From assembly GCA_016647705.1 (NCBI GenBank), contig CM028338.1, forward strand, positions 14,964,240-15,028,239: DNA of 64,000 bases, written 5' to 3'. A program made the position numbers and the translations under genes. A model generated the notes under the pieces. It was not told the origin of the DNA and ran no database searches. It worked only from the letters and a program-made list of their open reading frames with translations. Positions 47,603 to 60,098 of the stretch are shown piece by piece (within the stretch, counting starts at the first letter, position 1; each line of letters starts with the position of its first letter). This stretch comes from Eucommia ulmoides (Eukaryota > Streptophyta > Magnoliopsida > Garryales > Eucommiaceae).

Positions 47603-48742
47603 TTGTTTTCAAACCAACCTTTGATTGTACTTTTGTATAAAGAGGTTTGTTTTACCACTAACGATCTTAACTCTTCTCTTCCTAGTGTTGTTGTTTCTCT
47701 TTTACAAGGTTTTGATGATGTGTTTCCCGAAGAGGTGCCAAATGGTTTGCCACCAATAAGGGGAATCGAGCATCAAATTGATTTCGTACTTGGAGCATCC
47801 ATTCCAAACAGACCCGCATATAGAAGCAATCCCGAGGAAACAAAGGAGCTTCAAAGGCAGGTTAGTGAGCTTATGGAGAAAGAGTATGTATGTAAAAGCA
47901 TGAGTCCTTGTGCGGGTCCCGTATTGCTTGTACCTAAGAAAGATGGTACGTGGAAAATATGTGTGGATTGTCACACCATCAACAATATCACGGTAAAGTA
48001 TCGACATCCCATTCCTAGATTAGATGATATGCTTGATGAATTGCATGGTTCTTGTGTATTTACTAAAATTGATCTTAAAAGTGGATATCATCAGATTAGG
48101 ATGAGGGAAGGTGATGAGTGGAAAACCGTATTCAAAACAAAATATGGTTTATATGAGTGGTTGGTTATGCCTTTTGGGTTAACCAATGCACCTAGTACGT
48201 TCATGAGATTAATTAACTATGTTTTGCGTATTTTTATTGGGAAATGTGTGGTTGTATACTTTGATGACATTCTGATTTATAGGAAAAACTTAGATGAGCA
48301 TGTTGAACATCTAAAACTTGTTTTAGATGTTTTGAGAAAAGAAAATTTGTTTGCTAACCTCAAAAAGTATACCTTTTGCACGAATAAGCTTGTATTTCTT
48401 GGTTTTGTTGTTAGTGCTAAGGTAATTGAGGTGGATGAAGAAAAGGTTAAGGCAATCAAGGAGTGGCCGAAACCTACAAGTGTGGGACAGGTGAGAAGTT
48501 TCCATGGGTTGGCTAGCTTCTATCGGAGGTTTGTGAAAGATTTTAGTAGTCTCGCCGCACCTTTAACTGAAGTTGTCAAAAATAATGTGGGTTTTAAGTG
48601 GGGTGATGAGCAAGAAAAGGAATTTAATTTGATTAAGGAAAAATTGACTAATGCACCTTTGCCTGCTTTACCTAACTTCACAAAATTTTTTGAGATTGAA
48701 TGTGATGCTTTAGGAATAGGTATTGGAGCTGTTCTAATGTAG
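47603..48742 (+). other. Reverse transcriptase region of the CRM-like element
   Basis: Palm motifs are clear: VPKKDGTWKICVDCHTINN, FTKIDLKSGYHQI, VMPFGLTNAPSTF and VVYFDDILIY, then the connection into RNase H. A GA-rich Arg/Glu/Lys stretch (about 47460-47600) separates it from the protease region. Confidence 0.9.
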
Positions 48743-50316
48743 GAAGGGCGTCCGCTTGCCTACTTTAGTGAAAAATTAAGTGGCGCAGCCTTGAATTACC
48801 CTACATATGACAAAGAGATGTATATGTTGATTTGGGCATTCGAGACTTGGCAACACTATCTTTGGCCAAAAGAATTTGTGATTCACACAGATCATGAATC
48901 TTTGAAGCATTTGAAGGGTCAACAAAAGCTGAACAAGCAACATGCCAAGTGGGTAGAGTTTATCGAAATGTTTCCTTATGTGATCAAGTACAATCAAAGT
49001 AAGGAAAATGTTGTGGCGGATGCATTATCTCGAAGGTACGTCTTACTTTCTACCTTAGATGCCAAATTGCTTGGTTTTGAGTACATTAAGGATTTGTATG
49101 TTGATGATTCTGATTTTGGTAATGTATTCAATGCATATGAGAAAGTGGCATTTGGTAAGTTCTTTAAGCATAATGAGTTTTTGTTCAGGGAAAATAAATT
49201 ATGTGCGCCTAAATGTTCATTGCGTGACTTGTTTGTTAAAGAAGCTCATGGGGGTGGTTTAATGGGGCATTTTGGCATATCTAAGACTTCAGATGTTTTG
49301 CGTGAACACTTCTACTGGCCTCATATGAAACGTGAAGTGGAGAGAATTTGTGAGAAATATATTGTTTGTAGGCAAGCTAAGTCTAAGGTTAAACCTCATG
49401 GTTTGTATACTCCTTTACCTATACCTAGTGAACCTTGGACTGATATTTCTATGGATTTTGTGTTAGGTTTGCCTAGGTCAAAAAGAGGTCGAGATTCTAT
49501 ACATGTGGTTGCAGATAGGTTTTCTAAGATAGCTCATTTTATTCAATGTTATAAAACCGATCATGCATCACGTGTTGCTGATTTGTTCTTCAAGAAAATA
49601 GTTAGGTTACATGGCATGACTAAGACTATTTTTTCGGATAGAGATGCTAAGGTCTTAAGCTATTTTTGGAAGACTTTGTGGGGTAAGCTCGGAACTAAAC
49701 TTTTATTGTCTACTACTTCTCACCCACAAACTGATGGTCAAACCGAAGTAGTTAATAGGACTTTATCTACTTTATTGCGTGCTATAATACAAAAGAATTT
49801 GAAAACATGGCAAGATTGTTTACCGCATGTAGAGTTTGCATATAATAGGAGTGTGCATTCTGCAACTAAGTTTTCACCATTTGAAATTGTGTATGGTTTT
49901 AATCCATTGACTCCTTTGGATTTAACTTCTTTACCTATGCATGAGTGTGTCAACTTAAATGTGAAGAAGAAGGCTGATTTTGTTACTCAGATCTATGAGA
50001 AGGCCCGACAAAATATTGAGAGGAGAACTGAGTAATATGCCAACCAAGCTAATAAGAGGCGCAAGAAGGTTGTATTTGAACCTGGAGATTGGGTTTGGTT
50101 GCATATAAGGAAGGAGCAGTTTCCCCAACAAACACGTTCTAAGCTACTTCTAAGAGGGAATGGCCCATTTCAAGTGATGGAACGAATCAATGACAACGCC
50201 TACAAATTATACCTTCCAGGTGAGTTTAATGTAAGTGCTACTTTTAATGTGACTGACTTGTCTCCGTTTGGTGTAGGTGAAGATTTGAGGACAAATCATT
50301 TTCAAGAGAAAGGGAA
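48743..50316 (+). other. RNase H and integrase region of the CRM-like element
   Basis: RNase H is marked by [19 protein letters not shown] and [10 protein letters not shown]. The integrase has its HHCC zinc part (about 49230-49380), the core with [17 protein letters not shown] and [13 protein letters not shown], and a C-terminal DLSPFGVGEDLRTN segment before the LTR. Confidence 0.9.
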
Positions 50317-51099
50317 TGATGAGAATATATCAGCTACACCAAGAGATCTGTTGCATGTTCTAGTTATCCCAATAACAAGGGCAAGGGCAAAAAGATTCAA
50401 AGAAGCACTTAATGGACTTATTCGAGATATTGGGGCCGAAACTACAATGGTGAAGCCTAAATTAGGCCCATCGGACAGTCAAGGCCTAGTCCACCTCATC
50501 AAAGCAAGTGAATGGGCTTAAAGCGTGATCCTGAACAGGCCAAGAATGAGACCCACGAATTTTATTTTATTTATTTTATTATTTTAAGTCATTTAATTAT
50601 TTTTAGCCTGATTTGTAAGGCTTAATTTCCAAGTAAATCATTTTCTTTTCCAACTAGGAATGTAAGGCAAATTAGGAAACTTGCTTATTCTTTATTTAAC
50701 AATTAGATTTTAGGGTTTCCTTTTTCCTCCATGTAGACCCACGAATTTCAAAGTGTATTAGGGTTTCTTTCTTATTCTCTTGGCCGCCTATTTAAGAGAC
50801 TTTGTAGACTTACGAATTTCACATTATTTTTTATTAATTAAATTGTGAAATTTTTCTCTTTAGTTCTTCAGAGAACTTTTCCTAAACTTATCAAGAGTTT
50901 CTTGTGGCGTTCAAACTTATATCTTTGATTCGTGATTTATTATAATCATTAGGTCAAGTTCATTATACCATTGGTTCGCGTTTCTATCTTTCAATTTCTG
51001 TATTTTTAGTTCACTCAAATATCTGATTTAGTTTCTATCTTTGCGAAGAAACCCTAAGTTGGTTTCGGGTTTCACTAATCCTTAGTGTGGTTCGCATCA
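50317..51099 (+). repeat. 3' LTR of the CRM-like element
   Basis: The first about 200 bases are in frame with pol upstream and encode ITRARAKRFKEALNGLI. A TATA-like CTATTTAAGAG lies at about 50788-50798. Confidence 0.85.
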
Positions 51100-52019
51100 T
51101 TTGTATTCCCTTCACCCCCAAACACCCTAGAACGTTTTGGGAGTGATTTTGAGAACTCAAAACACATTCAACCAAAAAAATATCACAAGGCCAAGAAGGG
51201 GGAAGCAATCTCGGAGTGGTTTTAGCGATAATTCTTCGGATTGGTTAGATGTTTTTTATATGTTTAGTTTGTATTTCATTGTATATGTGGTTATGGCCAT
51301 GAAAAACTAAACATATATTGTCTAGGGCTTGATGTAATCCACGAAAATATTGTTTTAATAAAATCGATGTTTTGTTAACGGTTGTTCTTTGTTTATTCGA
51401 TTGTGTTTATCGTTTTGCCATGTTTATATGCTTGTTATGATATATTGAGAATACGGGATTTGACACTCGAGAGAGATAACCCCAGATTCGGACTAGGGTT
51501 TAAACACAATGTGATGATCTAATGACCCAGGAGGGCGTTAGAAAGTGTGCAATCCATGACGTTGGGGCGAGACTCATGTGACTATGTGTTCTAAAAAATG
51601 TTAGAGGGGGACTTCGGCGTTAACGTAAAATCACATATTCATTCACTTTTCACTCGAGAGAGGGAGTGAATGAGTTTACAATACTGAGATTGTCAGATAG
51701 ATTTGAATGCTGTTAATGTAAACTAGATTGAAACGAACACGTTTAAGTAGACAAAGTTAATCCCTAGGCAATTTACTCCCATAAACGTTTATATTAGTAG
51801 TATTAGTATAATTAGTTTAGTTTATTAGTATAGTAATTATTACAAAAGCTATAAATTTATGTCGCCTAAATAAAGTCCGATTATGACAAACGCGGTACTC
51901 AACGATAATCTAATCTAATTCCTGTGGATACGACAACCCTAACTCTTCCAACCCTATACTAAAACTTGACCTGTACACTTGCGGTGAAAGTAGCGACGTG
52001 AAATTCTGCTACCAAGGAG

Positions 52020-52430
52020 CCATCGATGTGGATTTGGAAATTTTGGTTGCAAAATGAGAAGAATGAAACCTACGTTAAGAGAAGGAAGTAAGGAACAATT
52101 GTGGGGGGTTTAGACATAAGAATCTTCAACTTTTATTACATTAGGGGTGAACTAATTACATTAAGTACCCACATCTTTTATCATAAGTGACATTTTTATC
52201 TTTTTATTGTATCTACATAAAATAACCATATAATTTTTGTTTTTTAATTTGACCCCTAAAATTTACAAATTACCCTCTAATGTATCTAATAAGTCTTGAT
52301 TTACGAAAATATCTCGATTTATATTGTAATAGATTACATTAATTTACAAGTTACGTCATTGAATTGCAAAATTATCACAAGAGACATCCAACAATCTAAT
52401 TTTTTTTATTATAAACTACCTTTCAATCAT
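52020..52430. other. Unassigned AT-rich spacer
   Basis: Follows the solo LTR. No gene recognised. Confidence 0.35.
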
Positions 52431-53100
52431 TAAATTACAATAGAGAATATTTATTCAATTTGTGTTCTACTTATTTAATCGTATAATTGTTCAATTACAC
52501 CATAAGTACAAATAATCTATTTTGGTTCAACAAATAAAGAAATCATCTTGAAATTAGGGTTCAGGGTTTAGGTTTTGGGGTTTTGGATTTCCACATATTT
52601 CCCAATTGAAGAAGTTCATATAATAGGAAATATTTATGTTCTGCTAATTTTTATCGTATAATTGAACACTTAAATTTCAATTAATTATTGAATTTTGATA
52701 TAAAAGTATAACAATTTTAAGAACATTTGAATAACTTAAGTTTTTAGAAATAGCCCATAATAATTCTATAATAGAGAATATTTATTCAATCTATGTTCTA
52801 TTACTTATTTTAAACGTCCAATTGAACGCTTCAATTTATAAATTATATATTAAATTTTGATATACAGAACATAATAAATTTAATAACAATTAAATAACTT
52901 AACTTTTTAAAAATTAGCCCCTAATATTTCTGTAACAGTTTAACTTATTGAATTATGTTCTACTTATTTTAGTCGTACAATTGAACACTTTAATTTACAA
53001 ATTAATTTTTGATACCAGAACGTAAAAGAATAATTTGATAACAATATAATAACTTAATTTTTCACAAATTAGCTATTAATATTTCTAAATATGTTATAAT
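52430..53100. repeat. Diverged tandem repeat, ~150-160-bp period
   Basis: About four units, each with a TATGTTCTACTTATTTT-like word, then CGTACAATTGAACACTT, then AACTTAATTTTT and a TAGCCCxTAATATTTC stretch. Repeat words near 52470, 52640, 52795 and 52945 give the period. Confidence 0.65.
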
Positions 53101-53119
53101 TAACCAAGGTATGAATACT

Positions 53120-53880
53120 TTTCTCTTGTAACTTCTTTAGAATGAATAGCAAATTTGTCAAAATAACTTGCAATTTGTCACATCATTCTTGTAAAAATTA
53201 ACTTATAATTTGTCATTCAAACTTGCAATTTTTTTATAATGAACTTTCAAATTTGTTAAACTAAATTGCAAGTTGGTTTGACAAATTTGCGAGTTCATTC
53301 GAAAAAAGTTGCACGTTTATCTAAACTTGCAACTTCTTTAGAATGAATTTACAATCTTTTAAATTTGTCAAACTAAATTGCAAGTTGGTTTGACAAATTT
53401 GGGAATTCATTCCAAAAAAATTGCAGGTTCATCTAAACATGCAACTTCTTTAGAATGAATTTGCAATTTGTCTCATCATTCTTGTAAAAGTAACATGTAA
53501 CTCGTCATCCAAACTTGAAACTCCTTCAGAATGAACTTGAAAATTCGTCAAACTGACTTAAAAGTAGGTGTGAGGAATTGGCGGCCAAAATAATATCACA
53601 CATTATGAGTGCATTCCCAAAAAGTTGCAGGTTCATCTAAACTTGTAACTTCTTCAAAACGAAGTTGCAATTTGGCTCATCATTCTTTTAAAGTACTATG
53701 TAACTTTTCATCCAAACTTATAACTCTTTTAGAATGAACTTGCAAATTTATCAAACTAACTTGCAATTTTTTAAACAATTCTTGTAAAAGTAACGTGTAA
53801 CTTGCTCATCAAAAACTTGCAACTCCTTTAGAATGAACTTGCAACTTCTTCAAAATAACTTGCAAGAGTTGCTATCTTTT
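53120..53880. repeat. Dense degenerate repeats of AACTTGCAACTTC / GAAGTTGCAAGTT words
   Basis: Words such as AAACTTGCAACTTCTTTAG, AGAATGAACTTGCAA and GCAAGTTGGTTTGACAAATTT recur in both orientations. A near-exact block 'aactaaattgcaagttggtttgacaaa' occurs at about 53260 and 53370. Confidence 0.75.
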
Positions 53881-53884
53881 GTCC

Positions 53885-56800
53885 AAATTTAAAATTCTCT
53901 TTTCCAAAAACATAGGTAAGGGCAATAGCATCTCAAAATCCTTATCTGCATTCTCATCATCAAGAATTCTATCTTCTCATGAGCAGAACAATGACTATTA
54001 GAAGAATTGGAAGAATAAAAAATAGTACAAATAATATCAGAATCAGTGCAATCCATGTGATCGTGTTTAATAGTGCGAATAATATCAGAATCAATGCACC
54101 CTACATGACCGTATTTAGCTATATTGTGAAACATATCGAGCTAAAACCAATGTTGATGCCAATTGTTGGCCCAGTGATCTACCCAAGAGGAGGGGTGAAT
54201 TGGGTAGTTATAAAAATTAAAGCAAATAATTATCTTTCAACACTTAAATTTTTAAATAATTAATTTAATCCTAAATTAATTATTATCTTTATATAGCAGC
54301 GGATAAGTGTAATTATCTCTAGGTGCACAATCAAACAACAACAAATAAATAAAATAACAATACAGAACACCTCGATATATCCTGGTTCACCAAGCTACTT
54401 TTGGCTAATCCAATCCTCCGAGCCCCACAGAGATTTGCACCCACTAAACCATTAAGATTCTTTTAAACAGGTAGGAACCAAATCTTTACACAATTATTCT
54501 TTTACAGGTTCAGAATCAATCTTTACAATTTTCTTTTCTCAGGCTAAGAAATAACCTATATCTTTTTAATCGGCTAAAGATTAACCTAATTATTTTATAC
54601 TTAGGCTAAGAATCAAACCTCACCAAAATCACTCCAAGTATCCTTTTCACCAGTAAGGATGGAACCGTTACAAATCACACTCAATTAATTCTAATCAGGG
54701 AGAATTACATCTATCCCTTTTCATGGAAAAGTGTAACCTAACCTTTTTATACACTATGTAAAGATTAAACCTCAATATCCTTATTGGAAGAGATTAAAAC
54801 CCAGCTACCCCTGACTAGATACTCCCAATAGTATCTAATCCGCACAAAACTCACCAATTACAAAAATCGATAAGTTTATTCCACTCGGAGGTTCTACCAT
54901 CCCAAATCAATTTAAACTCCATTAATGTCTCGATAAATTCTAATGATAGAATTAAGTGAGGAATTTAAAATATGATTATAAAATAAGCGGGTAGCATAGA
55001 ATTAAGCACGTAATCAGATTACCACAAAAATCGTTTTAAAATAATTTTTATGCACTTTAAGGTTTAAAAATGATTTCACAAGATCTAAAATCCAAGCAAC
55101 CAGAATAATATATAATCACAATAAAGAATAGAGCTTGAAACAATCTCACCAGGATATCACTGAAAGAATGAAAATTGAATCGTAACAAAGCTTAGATTGG
55201 TAATGCCAAAATAATCAGCACTTATTCTCAAGAACTTTTCTCAAGAATGATCTTACAATAATCTCTCGATATGATCTCAAAATAAAAATTCTTAGAAAGC
55301 ACATGAACTGAAAGTTCTTGATAGAATGATGTATTGATATGTGAAAAATGCAAGTCTATTTAAACAGATTTGAAACAAGTTCTCTAATGGCTAATTCCCA
55401 CAAAATATGACATTTAAATGCTCATATAGACCCCATATATCAATATTACTCAATCCTAGTTTAATTCACTTAAGTATGACTTTTAAATCATTCAATTTAG
55501 TCCTCAAATTATTCCACATTCTCAAATCAAAAGGATAAGAAGTATTAAATATACTAAATTGAGAAACACTTAAAATATGTGTACCACATCTATAGGGATA
55601 TGTAATTATGAATGATATATCTATAATATGTTCAAATCCCTAGAATATCTCCAAGATATCAGCCAAAAAATGACTAGTTTTGGATCAGATCCCGAAAACC
55701 CTCAAACACAAAAACTGCCCAGTAGGCTGACTTATAGCGCGCAAAATACGCCGCTACTTACTCTCGCAAGTATACGAGGTCTAAGTTTTAATATAGTGGA
55801 TCTTTGAAGATCAGATATCGTTCCCACAGAGAAAAGTGTGAATAATTGAATTAAATACCGCAATTGACGTAGTCTCGTGTTATCCTGACAACGGAAAGCG
55901 TGAATTGAAATTAAACTAATCTAAATTACAATTAGTGGCTTAATTCTAACTAAGTTGATTAATTAGGGATTGATTTCATTCACTTAATACATGTTTGATT
56001 TCGTTCGGTTAACAATAACGGAGTTTAGGTATCCGACAATCTCGGTTCGTAAACTCCTCCGCCACCTCTTCTGAGAGTAAGACGAGGGAATACATGACTT
56101 CGAGTCGACACCGAGGTCCCCCTCGATGTCTTAACGACTCTAGGCCACGTGAGTCTTGACCCAACGTCATCGATTGCATACTAACTAACGCCCTCCCGGG
56201 TCGTTAGGTCGTAACAATGTGTTTACCCTAGTCCGAATCCAAGGTTACCTCTCCCGAGTATCAAACCCTAGATTCTCAAGTCCAACCCTAATACCGTTAC
56301 AAGCATATTAAGATCATCATCAAATGATAAACACAATCAGACTTAAAACAACAACCGTTAAATAAATGTATATTAAACCAAACGAGTATTTATACAACTA
56401 CACCTTTTCCTAACTAATCTCTAAATTACACTAACATGTTCTTAGCCAATACAACACAAATCAAGAGGAGATCATCATTACCAACTATAAATATTAAATA
56501 CAAAGATGAAAACAAGGGAAGAAAATCCAAATCTCAAAGTGGAGTAGTCCACTTTCGCCAAAGAACGATCCTCCCGAGCTTCCTCTTTTCCGTTGATGAA
56601 CTTCCTCTTTTGGCTCTTCAAGGATTGGCCAAGAACACTGTTTATAACTAATATAATCTACTTCCTAAACTAATCTAATCTAACTAAGGTGGAAGAGAGC
56701 TCCCAAAGAACAACCGGAGCCTCCTCTCACGTCTAAGGGGTTCTAACCTCCCTTTTAGCAATTGGGAGAGAAAGGGGTTTTATAGGTAAGGTTTGGAAAT

Positions 56801-58018
56801 ATCTTCAAAATATATGAAAACGGATATTTCTGTGCATAGTGTCACCACCTAAGCGGTAGTTCACCGCTTAGGCGGTGGACTTAAGTCGGTTAACGTCTGT
56901 CGGTGATTTCACCTAAGCGGTGGTTTTTCCGCTTAGGCGGTAGCTGTTGGCATATTATTCTGATCTTTTATCGCCTAAGCGGTGGTTTTCTCGCCTAGGC
57001 GGTGGTTCAACCCTTCAGCATTCCAACATTCTGCCTCTTTTCCGCCCAAGTGGTGGAACTTCCACTTAGGCGATGGTCTTCATTCACCGAAACCCTGTTT
57101 TACACATTTTCTTCACCGTTTTTCCACCTCTTTCACTTGTTTCTCGCCCTTTTAGGTCATTTCCCTGTTCTACACTAAAACACAATTAAATATAACTAAA
57201 ATGCTTGAGAACTAACGAATCTGGTTTAGAAATAGATAGGTTTTTCACACCTATCACTGACCGACTAATGAACAATCGGTCGACCGATTGTTTCAGGTTG
57301 TAGCCCAAACCATTTTCATACGTTGGTTGGTTGACTGATCCCCCATGGGTCACTTGACCGCTCGATTCAAGATGCTCTCCAGGCCATTTTTTGGCCCTGG
57401 TCCATTGACCGATCGATTCAGAGGGTTCACTTCTCAGCCATCAATTGACCGATCTCTTTTGGTCGGTTGACCGATCAATTCAGAGACTTCTCCAATTCCT
57501 ATCTATTTCCCATTGGTTGACCGATTCTCTTGTGATCGGTTGATCAATCAGTGCTAGATCACTCATTCTCCATTATATTTCAACTCCAATCTTCAATGTT
57601 TTCGACCCTTTAACCGATTTCTTTTCTCGATTAACATAATTGATAGTAATAATCATTTTAAAGACTAATCTTTCTTAGGTCAATTTTTCCTTTTAAAGTT
57701 TACATTAGAGCAAAGATGTGGACTAATTAAGACCCTAATAAAATTACACATAAATATAAATCATTTTTGTGTCGTCTGTGATCCTAATCGGGATACCTTA
57801 AGAGTAAAAAATGACTTGAATTGTTTTCACCTAGATTCTTCAAAGTCTTCAATCTATTAATGTTTCTCTCTGTCTGTCTCTTTGTATCCTTAGCATCCTT
57901 TGTAATTACTTCATGATAACATCAACAATGGAACTTTTACACTAAAACACTCAATAAACTTGTTAGTGCCATCAAAAATATCAACACTTAATTAACCATC
58001 AAAATCTTGAAATCAACA
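53885..58018 (-). mobile_element. Large-LTR copia-type element, 5' end only, minus strand
   Basis: The LTR is 54164-58018 (interrupted at 55732-57256), with TGTTGGCCC at the low end and AAATCAACA at the high end. Below it, 53885-54163 is the matching internal start: primer-site region, then a small frame beginning MDCTDSDIIC that parallels MKCTEPNVVC at 36735. The rest of the element is absent. Hairpin row about 54500-54800; U3 motif cluster 57260-57550. A fossil. Confidence 0.78.
55732..57256 (-). mobile_element. Athila-like solo LTR, minus strand
   Basis: The high end is the complement of TGATAGGTGTGAAAAACC and the low end TTATAGC corresponds to the family end GCTACCA. An exact CTGAC duplication (55727-55731, 57257-57261) marks an insertion in the U3 of the copia-type LTR. 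Its cassette (56840-57080) is made of CACCGCTTAGGCGG words. About 1.5 kb. Confidence 0.85.
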
Positions 58019-59573
58019 AAAGAGATGAAGAGTGCTGAAGATTCTGAAGAAATTAGGTGAAAACAACTCAAACCTCTTTTACTCTTAATATATCTTGATT
58101 AGGATCACACATGACACAAATTAATGAGTTATATTTATGTGTGCTTAATTTGATGAAATTAAGATCCTAATTAATGTTAAATTATTTGCTCCAACGTGAA
58201 ATTGAAAAAAGAAAATTGACTTAAGTAAGATTAGCGTTTAAAATTGAATATTGGTGTCAATTAAGTTAACCAAGAAAAGAAATCAGTTAAAGGGTTTAAA
58301 ACGATGAAGTTTGAAGTTGAAATAAATTGAGAATGAATGTTTCAGTAGTGTTCGATCAACCAACCATAGAAGGTTCGGTCAACCGATTGGAGTAGGCTAG
58401 AAATTGGGAAGTCTCTAAATCAATCGGTTAACAGACCAGGGGAGATCGATCAACCGATTGGCTGAAGTAAAACTCTCTGTATCGATCGGTCAACCGACTA
58501 TGGGGGATCAGTTAACATACCCGGGCTTAAAATTGGACTAGAATTGCATCTTGTAATGATCAGTCAACTGACTTCCTATGAAAGGCTGGCTTAGGTTACA
58601 GTCAACCAATGATTGGAAGTTGGTCAATCGACTGTCTGGTTAGAATTTTGAGAATTTTAAGGATTAAATCAAAACTAGCCCTTTTTGGCATATCTGATTC
58701 AGATATTTTTGAGATTTGAATATATTTGAGATATATCATACTTATTTTGATATCCCTATAGATATGGTACATAAAATTAAAGTATTTCTCAATTTGATAC
58801 ATTTGATACTTCCTATCTATTCGATTTAAATTTGAGAATTAATTTGAGGACTTTATTAAAAGATTTTAAAGCCATATCTGAATTAATTATATCATGAATG
58901 AATGATTATCATATATGGGATATATAGGTGCATTTAAATGTCATATCTTGAGAAAACTAGCCGTTATATGGCTTCTTTCAAATCAGTTTAAATAAATCTT
59001 CGAATTTCATATCAATATAACATATCAATCAAGAACTATCAAAGTTCCTGAGCTTTCTAAGAGTTGTTATTCTAAGATATATTCGAGATATCATTTGTGA
59101 GATCAATTTTGTGCAAAGTTTTAGAGTGAAAGTGCTGATTGAGTTGGCGTCGCTGATTGAGTTGGCGTCACCGATCTGTGTTGTCTTGCTAATCTGATTC
59201 TAATTTTTCAATGTTTTCCTGGTGACTTTCCAAGCTATTATTCTTTATTGTGAAATTATATTATTATTTGCTTGGGTAATAAGATCTTAGTAAAATTATT
59301 TTTGAACTTTAAAGAGCATCAAAATTATTTTTAAAACGATTTTGTGATTATCTGATTATGTGTTTAATTATGTGTTACCCACACATATTATAATCAGATA
59401 TTGAATTCCTCACTTAATTATATCACATAGTAATTATCGGGATATTAATTGAGTTTAATTGGTTTGAGGTATTAGAAGCTCCGAGTGGGAAGAAACTTAG
59501 CAATTTTTGTAATTGGTAAGTTTGTGTGGATTGGATACAGTTGGGTTGTATCTAATCAGGGTAGCTGTGGTTT

Positions 59574-59930
59574 CAATCTTTTCCGGGAAAATGATTGAGG
59601 TTTGATCTTTACCTAGTGGATAAAAAGGTTAGGTTATTCTTTTCCCTTGAAAAGAATTATGTGTGAATTCTTCCTGAATCGAGTTCATTTTTGAGTGAAT
59701 TGTAACGATTCATCCGTACCGGTGAAAAGGATACTTGGAGTGTTTATGAGGTTTGATTCTTAGCCTGGTAAAAGAATTAAGTTGTGATTCTTCTTGTTAT
59801 AGAATTAGGTTAGTCTTTAGCCTGCAAAAATATAAGGTTCTTCATTTGCCTGTGAAAAGGGAATTGTAAAGGTTGATTCTAAGCCTGTGAAAAGAATCAT
59901 TGTGAGGGTTTGCTTCCTAACTTTAAAAGA
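59574..59930 (+). repeat. Hairpin row in the plus-strand copia-type LTR
   Basis: Clear units include ATTCTTTT/AAAAGAAT around loop CCCTTG (59636-59657, eight pairs), ATTCTT/AAGAAT around AGCCTGGTAA (59756-59777) and GATTCT/AGAATC (near 59875-59898). Confidence 0.75.
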
Positions 59931-60098
59931 ATCTGAGTTTTAGTGGGTGTGAATCTTCGTGGGGCTCGGAGGACTAGATTAGCCAAGAGTAGTTTGGTGA
60001 ACCCGGATATATATCTTTGTGTTCTGCATTATTTACATTTTGTTTGGTTGTGCACGTTGTTTAAACACTTATCCACTGCATAACAAGATAATAATTGA

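Larger units (their letters stand above)
44358..51099 (+). mobile_element. Ty3/gypsy chromovirus, CRM-like, plus strand
   Basis: LTRs 44358-45167 and 50317-51099, both TGATGAGAATATATCA...ATCA. A primer-site-like TTTGGTAATCAGAG follows the 5' LTR, and a purine tract TTCAAGAGAAAGGGAA precedes the 3' LTR. Parts in order are gag (about 45,975-46,680) with knuckle remnant, protease region (about 47,100-47,340), reverse transcriptase (FTKIDLKSGYHQI, YFDDIL), RNase H ([10 protein letters not shown]), HHCC zinc region, and integrase core. The polyprotein's last part (PITRARAKRFK) runs into the 3' LTR, a known CRM trait. All domains are traceable, with several breaks. The LTRs differ by roughly one in ten sampled bases. 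No clear duplication. Confidence 0.85.
43901..52014 (+). mobile_element. Athila-like solo LTR, interrupted by a CRM-like element
   Basis: Outer parts are 43901-44357 and 51100-52014, with TGATGAG...GCTACCA ends and an exact AGGAG duplication (43896-43900, 52015-52019). Blocks shared with the 27083 LTR include the GC-rich cassette (about 44215-44305) and the terminal 'cctgtacacttgcggtgaaagt' region. Without the inner element the LTR is about 1.37 kb, the family's usual size. No internal region remains. Old and diverged. Confidence 0.85.

Noticed and set aside
44353-51104. Target duplication for the plus-strand CRM-like element
   Set aside because: Flanks CCATA and TTTGT do not match, so no duplication is claimed, although both LTR ends align well.
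52550-52590. Telomere-like TTTAGGG words
   Set aside because: Only two or three imperfect words (AGGGTTCAGGGTTTAGG); too short to call an interstitial telomere.
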